From Sphaerolaimus hirsutus (taxonomy: Eukaryota; Nematoda; Chromadorea; Monhysterida; Sphaerolaimidae): a DNA stretch of 64,000 nt. This document shows, one piece after another, positions 56,701 to 64,000 of this stretch. Position numbers and translations under genes: made by a program. The notes under the pieces are model-generated. The model was not told the origin of the DNA. It made no database searches and saw only the letters and a list, made by a program, of their open reading frames with translations. Every line of letters starts with the position of its first letter. The stretch's first letter is position 1. Location of the stretch: contig OZ038456.1 in NCBI GenBank assembly GCA_964036195.1, positions 19,282,001 to 19,346,000 on the forward strand, in the 5' to 3' direction.

Positions 56701-58388
56701 AGGTCTCACCCCAGGAAGGGGGGGGGCAGCAGCCCCCCCCCGCCCCCCCCCCCTGGATACGTCCTTGCTAGGTATCTGTGTATCTGGAGCGATTTTTGAG
56801 AAATTTTGACAAATTTTTGCTCAAAATGGCTGATTTTCGTACCTTTTTGCCTCGTTTCACCTTCAAAATAGTTCATGCAACTTTTTACCCCCTTTTTAGA
56901 ATTCACCCCCCCCCCTGCCCCGCGAAATACATAATAAATATTTATGCATTTTTGTGAGGTTTCCACGTCAAAAATTAAAAAGTGCAAACTTTTGAAAATT
57001 GAGTTGAGCACAAACATCCAATTTTTGCAGCTAACACCCACCACATTCGCTGCCCAATCGCACACCAGCAGTGGGTCTCACTCCAGAAAATCCAGACAAA
57101 ATGGCAGGAATGGCCACAAATCGAATGGGTCGAGATTATATCAAATCAGTGGAAATACCATCGTTTTAGATGGGAACGATGGACAAAAGTACTCAAATAT
57201 TGTGTTGCCTGTTGCTTCGGGCATGCACCATCATAATTTGGCAAGCAGCCAACAATATTCACCAGTCATTTATAGCAGAGTTAATGGATCGCCTGCGCCT
57301 AATTTGAATGGGATAGCTGGAAATGGGAGTGTGAAAGGTTGGTGTTTCCATTGGCAAGGTGTAGGTTTGTATTTAGAACAAGTCTTGGTGAACTTGTCAC
57401 CACATACGCAGATCCTTTAATAAGTCTCCAGGGGGTTATTTTTCATCAGATTTTTTTATCTGGGAGTTATTCAAGTGGGGGAGGGGGTATACAAGAATTG
57501 GTGTTTTTTGTGTGAAAATTTACAAGAACATTTGTAACCAATCCATTGTAAGAATGGGTTTCCATTTTACCTTTGAAACCAGTTTCCTTAAGTATTTATC
57601 GTGTACTTCAGTTTAACCAGTTCATTATCATTTTAACTTAAAAAGTTGGCTATCCCAGAGGAGAACTTATTCGAGGGGAGGAGTCATTTGATGGAGGAAA
57701 CTTTTTCAAAGATTTGCGGTAATTAAATTTTACTTTAAGTCAGGGCAGATCAGAATTCGTGAACGTAGATACTGAATAGATGGATCTACCGGTACTGACA
57801 CTAATCCAAATTAGTCAATTAGTGCACTGATGTTTTCTGCATAAAATACAAGTTCAATACATTGATTTACACGCATGAAGTTGATACATCTAGTTTTCGG
57901 CTGTACAACCCAATTTAGTTATTATGCCGGCGCAAAATTTAGTTGACGCGGAATCAATTGATGTCTGTGTCAATGAATTTTTAGTTGCAGGGATGTCAAA
58001 ATAGAATTTGTATGTGAATTCATTTAAAAACATTATCAAATTTGACTAGTCATGTCACATTTTTGAAATGTGATTTTGACACACTTTCAATCAAATATTT
58101 TTACGCCCTGAACAAAATGAACCTAAAAATTGACAACTGACATCGATTGACACCGCCCAAACTAGTGTGCACAGGGCCTTATTACTGCACAAAACTGTAC
58201 AAAATCATCAACACACATCAACCCCCCCCCAAACACCCCACCCCAAAATCAGCAGACTCAAATGCACCAATGGGTTCCCACGGCCACCAGGCGAGCCAAA
58301 GTCACCAACAACCACAGACAATGTCAGTGAGCACATTGCATCACCACCACCAGAGGCTCAATGGCAGGCAGCACAGGGCAAACGACAG
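50735..58388 (+). CDS. Unrecognised Gln/His/Asn-rich protein, five exons, 3' end outside the model
   Basis: Seen: exons 50735-50903, 51896-52073, 55905-56160, 57031-57337 and 58253-58388, all with GT-AG borders and compatible phases, giving 348 codons plus 2 nt without a stop. The first begins MHRISPIYSSTPVCSK at an ATG just after a possible acceptor (GCGCAG|ATG), so ATG 50735 may be the start or an internal Met. The product is largely disordered: YAPSVTIRDNELKYGG, a WQFHNQNMHH patch, HQRFQYHNHQNYYQYRQQP, a short hydrophobic/acidic island QISGNTIVLDGNDGQKYSN, and a His/Gln tail (STLHHHHQR). No domain is recognised. Introns carry several transposons. Further exons were not found before 64,000, so the gene probably continues. 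Confidence 0.65.
51627..51754. mobile_element. Short element with TAGGGTTG ends and GGTATC words
   Basis: Begins TAGGGTTGTGAATTTC and ends GGTTCCCAACCCTA; flanks GTGCATGG and GCGCACAG differ by transitions only, so the TSD may be decayed. Interior words: GTCGGGTATC. It lies in intron 1 of the unrecognised gene. Related ends occur at 58850 and 62795. Confidence 0.6.
52982..53883. mobile_element. hAT-like element with TTTACG arrays, copy D2
   Basis: Begins CAGAGTTGGAAAAACGTATT and ends AGTATTTGCACAACTCTG, with an exact 8-bp TSD GTAAATTG (52974-52981 and 53884-53891). Same family as 7031-7807, but the words are TTTACG rather than TTACGC. Confidence 0.92.
53917..54328. mobile_element. Fold-back element, TACCGTATTTCCTC family, best copy
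   Basis: Begins TACCGTATTTCCTCAAAATA and ends TATTTCGAGGAAATACGGTA, a near-perfect inverted pair. Interior: G-tracts and TTATTTCG words. Confidence 0.8.
55575..55800. repeat. Fold-back repeat with CCCTGTAAAATG ends
   Basis: Begins near CACTCCCAGACCCTGTAAAA and ends TTTTATAGGATCTGGGA; interior words ATGTCAAGTGTCATGCA. Relatives: 53440-53600, 60636-60985, 62905-63025, 32485-32590. Confidence 0.55.
56329..56767. mobile_element. hAT-like element, CAGGGACGTATCCAGG family, copy B4
   Basis: Begins CAGGGACGTATCCAGG and ends CCTGGATACGTCCTTG, with an exact 8-bp TSD CTAGGTAT (56321-56328 and 56768-56775). 439 bp, in intron 3 of the unrecognised gene. GGCGCC words at 56450-56515. Confidence 0.92.
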
Positions 58389-59107
58389 GTGCGGGAAGGG
58401 GGTTGGGGATTCGTGAAGGGTTTTTGTAGGGTTTGGGGGTTTCTGTTGTAGGGGTTTTTTTAATGTGGATGTTTGGTGGTTTCAAACAATTTTACTTCAA
58501 GTATTCAAAATACAATCTGAATATCTGAACATATTATGTTTTCGAGTGAACTGCGTGCTAAGTATGCCGCATGCAAAGTATGCCCAATGCAAAAGATAGG
58601 AGGCGCGAAGTTCATATGGTCATTGTACCCAATTTGTGAATGATTTCACACAGAATGCGGACACTTTTAATTTGCACAGTGTCCTGTGAATAAAGGTAGT
58701 TTCGTAACAGCTAGCGTTACACGCTACACGCTACAGCCGTGACCTACTAACTCACTCGCTTTCTACTGTCTGGATTTTGCTCGTGGATTTAGCAAAATTG
58801 ATGCTCGCCATAGTCAAGGCATGCGATCTTGGGTAATGTTTACCGAACCTAGGGTTGGGAATTTCAAAATTTTCGGTTCCGGTTCTCGGTTCTCGGTTCC
58901 AAAAGATTTCGGTTCGGGTATCAGTTCTCGGTTCCTGAAAATTTTCGGTTCCGGTTCTCGGTTCGGTTCTTAAACTCGGTTCCGGTTCGGTTCTCAAATG
59001 ATCAAAATTTTGGTTCCGGGTAATAAAATAACCGGGTATCGGGTAATAATCGGCTGAACAATAGAAAAACAATATACAAGAAAAACAAAAAAGTTTACAT
59101 GTGTAAG

Positions 59108-60312
59108 TATTAGGTTGTAAACTAATAAAGTGTCTTTTTTTGATTTCACACAAATATACATTTGTGCATCCCACATTATGTTGTACGTCGACCTATTTTG
59201 ATGCCATTTTAGTACCTATGTTGGGGTTTGCGGTCTGGGCTATGAAGAAATGTTTTTGTTCGCTCGAATAATCCCCCAGTCCCGAGATAAGGGGGTCTAT
59301 AAAAAGGTGGTCATTTTACGTGGCCAATATGCACATTGAATTTGAAGCTTAATAACTCAGCTATTTCTGGGCCAATTTGGATCGTTCAACACTTAAAATG
59401 ATCGGCACAACCTGTAGATTCCATTTTTGTGGTCGGATTAGTGATGTCTAAATTCCGTATGCCGATTCGACCCAGTGTTCAAACACCAAAAATATTTTTT
59501 TCTGAACATCCTATTATATACTTTAGACAATAGGGATTCATATACCAAAAAAATTATTTCAATATCTCTTTCCAATCAAAAGTAATAGAACTTTAAACTT
59601 CCGCCTCACATACATGTAAATAACTAATCAATAACGATGAATACAGATAACCTGAGCTTAAAAATGACACTCTCAGGTGTTTCTGATCATTTTGAGTGTT
59701 CATTGGTGGAAATCGGCTGAGAAATGGCCGAGATATGTATTTCTTAAGTTACATGCATTGCTCATCATGCAGATTTTTCTATTTATTGTTGGGAGGCGAA
59801 TGTTTAAAGTGATATAACTTTGGACCGGAGAGAGATATTGAAATAATTTTTGGGCCAGATTTATTCTTTTTGTCTATAGTATATGATAGCACCTTCAAAA
59901 AAAACGTCTCGAAAAATTATAATTACGATTATTTGTTATGTTCAAAAACTGGGTCGAATCGGTATACGGAATTAAGACATCGCTAATTTGACCACAAAAA
60001 TTGAATCTGCAGGTTGTCCTGATTATTTTAAGTTTTGAATGATCCGAATCGGCCCAGAAATGGCTGAGTTATTAAGCTTCAAAGTCAATGTGCATATTGG
60101 CCATGTAAAATGACCACCTCTTTATAGACCCCTCTTATCTCGGGACTGGGGGATTATTCGAGCAAACAAAAACATTTCTTCATAGCCCAGACCCGAAACC
60201 CCAACATACTTGAATGGCATCAAAATCGGCTGGTGTACAAAAGAATGGAAAGCACAAATGTATATTTGTATGAGATGGCAAAAAAAGACACTTTATTAGT
60301 TTACAACCTAAT
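59108..60312. repeat. Large palindrome of about 1.2 kb
   Basis: The left arm starts TATTAGGTTGTAAACTAATA and the right arm ends with the complementary TTAGTTTACAACCTAAT. Pairs along the arms include GGTCTGGGCTATGAAG with CTTCATAGCCCAGACC, and GGTGGTCATTTTACGTGGCC with GGCCATGTAAAATGACCACC. The arms are about 500-600 bp with visible divergence; the loop is about 100-200 bp near 59,700. Confidence 0.85.
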
Positions 60313-61977
60313 TAGTGATGTAAAAAGCGCCAAACTTTTGGCGCCAAGCGCCAAAAGCGCCATGGCGCTTTTGCATCGACGGCGCCAAAAGCGCCATGGC
60401 GCTTTTCTGGACATAAGCGCCAATGGCGCCAGGAGGCTATGGCGCCAAGCGCCAATGGCGCCAGCGCCAAAAAGATTTGCTGTCGATTACGCAGACACGG
60501 GCCACCGCAACATATTTTTATTGCTTTCTATGACTTCTACTAGGTAATATATCCCAAAACATAAACATAGCTAAATGAATGGCAAAAACATTTCTTTACT
60601 TAACACTAGGGTAGGAATGGCACCAGGGGGCAGTCCCAAGCCCTGTAAAGTGTGAAGTAAAGTGTCAAATGTAAAGTCAAATGCAAAGTCAAATGTCAAA
60701 TATATAGTCAAATGTAAAGTAAAGTGTCAATTGTTTATCCAAATTTTTTTTCATATCCAAATTTTATGTTTTTGTATCCCAATATTATTTGGATACAAAA
60801 AAACACATTAAATTTGGATATGAAAAATAAGATTTGGATTCACAATTGACACTTTACTTTACATTTGACATTTGACTTTGCATTTGACTTTACATTTGAC
60901 AGTTTACTTAACATTTGACATTTGACTTTGCGTTTGACTTTACATTTGACAATTTATCTTACACTTTACAGGGCTTGGGACTGCCCCCTGGGGCCAGATT
61001 TAATACTCCCTACAGATTTGTAGGGTAGGGCGTACGCCCGACAGATTTTTCTAATGTTCAGCAGCATCGACGCACATGCACCGAGAGCAAGGCGGTTTGT
61101 AAAATACACGAAACTATCCCTTAAGGTCGCCGATATTGCAATATGACTTATATCACTTAGATTTTGGCCCAGAAATCACGATTTCGTCACTTCTCGGCAG
61201 TCCGTCACTTCTCGGCAGTCCGTCAACATTCTTTTTTCGATTTTGTCGGGTGCATTACTCGCATAAGTCGCGCTTTTGTATAGTCAGGTGGTCACTTTTT
61301 TAGTGTCCACTGCCTACAACCGAAACCATGAGGGCAGCGACAAGAAATAAATGCATGCACGTGCGTACAAAAGCGCGACTTATGCGAGTAATGCGCCCGA
61401 CAAAATCGAAAAAAGAACGAGTTGGCGGACGGCCAAGAAATGACGAAATCGTTATTTCCATGCCAAAATCGAAGTGATATACGTCATATTGCAATATCGG
61501 CGACCTTAAGGGATAGTTTCGTGTATTTTACGAACCGCCTTGCTCTCGATGCATGTGCGTCAATGCGGCTGAACTTTAAAAAATCTATCGGGCGTACGCC
61601 CTACCCTACAAATCTGTAGGGAGAATTAAATCTGGCCACTGGTGTGTGCAAAATAGCAACACGGACAGTTCATTGGACTGTCTCATTAGTCTCAATAATA
61701 ATTGTAACATTAAAAAGCTACTGAGTTAATGCAATTCACTGTCAGCTATCGCGTGGAATTGTTGAAACTTTGGCGCTTTTTTGGCGCTTTTGAAAATGCT
61801 AGCGCCAAGCGCCAATGGCGCCACCGGAAAATAGCGGCAAGCGCCAAAAGCGCCATGGCGCTTTTCGGAAGCACGGCGCCAAGCGCCAATGGCGCCACAG
61901 CATTTTAGCGCCAGGCGCCAAAAGCGCCATGGCGCTTTTTGCTTTGGCGCTAGCGCCATGGCGCTTTTACATCACTA
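60313..61977. mobile_element. hAT-like element with GCGCCA arrays, copy A3
   Basis: Begins TAGTGATGTAAAAAGCGCC and ends GGCGCTTTTACATCACTA, with an exact 8-bp TSD AACCTAAT (60305-60312 and 61978-61985). The ends (60313-60470 and 61770-61977) are GCGCCA/GGCGCT arrays. The middle holds two nested hairpins, 60636-60985 and 61012-61627. Confidence 0.93.
61012..61627. repeat. Long inverted repeat inside copy A3
   Basis: Left arm CTCCCTACAGATTTGTAGGG ... GGGCGTACGCCC; right arm GGGCGTACGCCC ... CCCTACAAATCTGTAGGGAG. Inner pairs: CCGATATTGCAATATGAC with GTCATATTGCAATATCGG. Arms of about 250 bp flank a loop near 61,300. Confidence 0.8.
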
Positions 61978-62305
61978 AACCTAATACATTGGTTGGATAT
62001 TTCATACTACAGGAGCATATCACAGCTTATTATTTCATGGTAGAATGCAGAAATCAGAGTTGTTATAATAATACTGGTATTTAAAAAAGTGTAAAATAAA
62101 ACATATACGTTTTCTGTACTCGCGTACTTTTAAAAAGTACACGAGTAAATGAGTACTGGTATTTTTTTCTGGAGGAAAGGTAAATGTATTTATGTAGTAC
62201 GCGAGTGAGTACGCGTATCATTTTGAGTAGAAACATAAATAACTTTTGCCAACTATGGTTAAAACTGCCACAAAACCAATGAAAACTACTACCAGTGATA
62301 ATGTG

Positions 62306-62496
62306 TATACTGCAGTGACATTACACCTTACAATGAAATCAACCATATCCCATCTGAATAAACAAACATACATAAAAAATTTCATCATCTTTATCAAAAA
62401 AATTTGATATATATGATGAAATTTTTCTATGTTTGTTCTTTTATTCAGGTGGGATATGGTAGATTTCATTGTAAGGTGTAATGTCGCTGGAGTATA
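62306..62496. mobile_element. Fold-back element, TATACTGCAGTGACATTACACC ends
   Basis: Begins TATACTGCAGTGACATTACA and ends TGTAATGTCGCTGGAGTATA; the inner arms carry ACCATATCCCATCTGAATAA and its complement. Diverged relative of 13673-13861 and 28857-29051. Confidence 0.75.
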
Positions 62497-63484
62497 TGTG
62501 AAATTACACGCTCCCGTGCAATCATTTTGCAAACAGATGAATTTTGCAATTCTGAACACGCACCAAGATGTTCAGCTGCTGTTTAAAGGCTTAGATGTAG
62601 GTGTTGACAAAACGCTGTTTAAAAACTTTAAGATTCCTAGAAAATTTCGGTTCTTTTGGGTATTTACTTCGGTTCCGGGTATAAGTGCCGGTTCTCAGTT
62701 CCGGTTCGGTACTCAAGGTCGGTTCCTGTTCTCGGTTCTCGGTTCCAAAATAGTGCTCGGTTCTCGGTTCGGTTCGGGTCGGTTCGGTTCCCCAACACTA
62801 CCCCCCCTATTCGGACCCCTGAAAAGTGGGGTAGATATTTTGGCTCCAAAAAGCGGAAACGGAAAACGGAAAGTTGACACTAAATAATTCCATTATCGGC
62901 TGTCATTCCCGCACCCTGTAAAATGTCAAGTGTCATGCATAGTGTGAAAAGTCATCTAAAGTGCCCCGTAAAATGTCAAACATCCGATAAAAAATAAAAG
63001 TAAGGGCATTTTACAGGGTCCAGGAGTTTTACCGTGTTCTGTCTACACACGCCACCCAACGAGCAATCGGGTGCACGGCACATTGTGGGGAAGAATGTGA
63101 GTGTGGTGATCAATACAGGTGCTGAAGATTGAACATTGTGAAAATGTTGTCAATTGAACATTATGCCAATTGAACATTATGCGAGTATTAAAACTGTTTC
63201 TTATTGACCAATAGAAATCTTTATTAGTCTCAACTCGATAATCACAGACATAAATATTCATGTGAACTGTGTATGCAGTCATGTGACATTCAAGTAGAAA
63301 GTTGATGGAATTTTTCGTTCTGTTGTCGAGCGGTCTAGTAAAGGGGGTTGAGGTTATTTCCCCCTTCGAACTCTCCAGCTATCTATGCTGGCAGGGGTCT
63401 ACGATGGAGGGGTGTGGGTTCACTTCCCCACCCCAAAAAAGTGCCCAACTCTATCCATCTATCCAGCAGTAGAGATGGAACAAA

Positions 63485-63660
63485 CGTTGTTTTTTTCAAC
63501 GACTCCAGTTTAAAAAACAGTTTGATGCTTGCGTTTTTTTAAACAACATTTTTTATTCAAAAATTGGTTTGATGCTTGCATTTTTTCAAACAAGGTTTTT
63601 TTATTTAAAAAACGGTTTGATGCTTGCGTTTTTTTGAAACAACATTTTTTATTTTTAAGA
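63485..63660. repeat. Tandem repeat with unit of about 60 bp
   Basis: Three imperfect units contain GGTTTGATGCTTGC followed by a T-run and AAACAACATTTTTTATT. A related T-rich stretch occurs at 21480-21545. Confidence 0.65.
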
Positions 63661-64000
63661 AACCGGAGATGATTTTTTGGTACCATCCCCTGGACCCCCC
63701 CACCCAAAACAAAAATCTTTGAGAAATTTTTGGAGGTATTTTTGAGAAATTTTGCCCCTATATCCAATTCAATTTCACTCACCTTCTAAACCTTGAAAAG
63801 TTCCTTGGAAAAGCTTTCTATTTCGGCCTATGGTAATGTCGTGTAAAAACTGGTGCATTATCTACGCCACATAATAAGACCCCATTATTTGAAATATTGT
63901 AAGCACAAGGGGTTCTTTTTAAAATTTATGGTAATGTAGTGACACGATGCAGTGCAAATTACCATCAGCAATATCAGAAACCCCTGTAGTCACTGTATCA

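Larger units (their letters stand above)
58389..64000. other. Repeat-dominated region after exon 5 of the unrecognised gene
   Basis: Presumably intron of the gene starting at 50735. Holds a GGTTCTCGGTTCC-word block (58850-59030), a 1.2-kb palindrome (59108-60312), an hAT-like element (60313-61977), a fold-back (62306-62496), a second GGTTC-word block (62640-62800) and a 60-bp-period tandem repeat (63485-63660). No exon with matching phase was recognised. Confidence 0.5.

Noticed and set aside
62429-62887. 152-codon plus-strand frame
   Set aside because: It is composed of a fold-back arm and GGTTC-word repeats.

Overview
The window is nuclear DNA of an invertebrate metazoan; I cannot place it more precisely. 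It has spliced genes with GT-AG introns of 0.1-4 kb, animal-type gene families (a CEP170-like centrosomal protein and an RBM39/CAPER splicing factor), and a very heavy load of small DNA transposons, many nested and many with exact 8-bp target-site duplications (TSDs). Few listed features are prokaryote-like; there is no sign of operons.

Layout. (1) 26-12,858, minus strand: a 14-exon gene whose exon phases chain into one 1,187-residue frame. It matches the CEP170 family in the SWWGED motif and the C-terminal segment, but no N-terminal FHA domain was found. Its introns hold nested transposons. (2) 12,860-17,383: intergenic, with fold-back elements; it separates two head-to-head genes. (3) 17,384-28,285, plus strand: a complete RBM39 orthologue of 13 coding exons (about 599 aa): RS region, RRM1, RRM2 and a C-terminal UHM. 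(4) 28,286-33,900: repeats, a short Ty3/Gypsy pol relic and two possible orphan exons. (5) About 33,900-42,480, minus strand: a nearly complete endonuclease-type LINE. It has a long ORF2 (endonuclease plus reverse transcriptase), a long ORF1 with a membrane segment and an SGNH-hydrolase-like domain, and a previously unlisted 56-codon membrane ORF upstream (called ORF0 here). All three proteins carry a hydrophobic segment, which is unusual. (6) 42,480-50,734: repeats. (7) 50,735-58,388, plus strand: five phase-compatible exons of an unrecognised Gln/His/Asn-rich protein that probably continues past the window. (8) 58,389-64,000: a 1.2-kb palindrome, a large hAT-like element and fold-back repeats.

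The strongest general pattern is a set of distinct 8-bp-TSD element families whose ends are filled with family-specific 5-12-bp words (GCGCCA, GGCACC, TTACGC/TTTACG, ATATCG, CACAGAAAC). They look like non-autonomous hAT elements with subterminal word arrays. The most interesting single object is the LINE with three membrane-associated ORFs.
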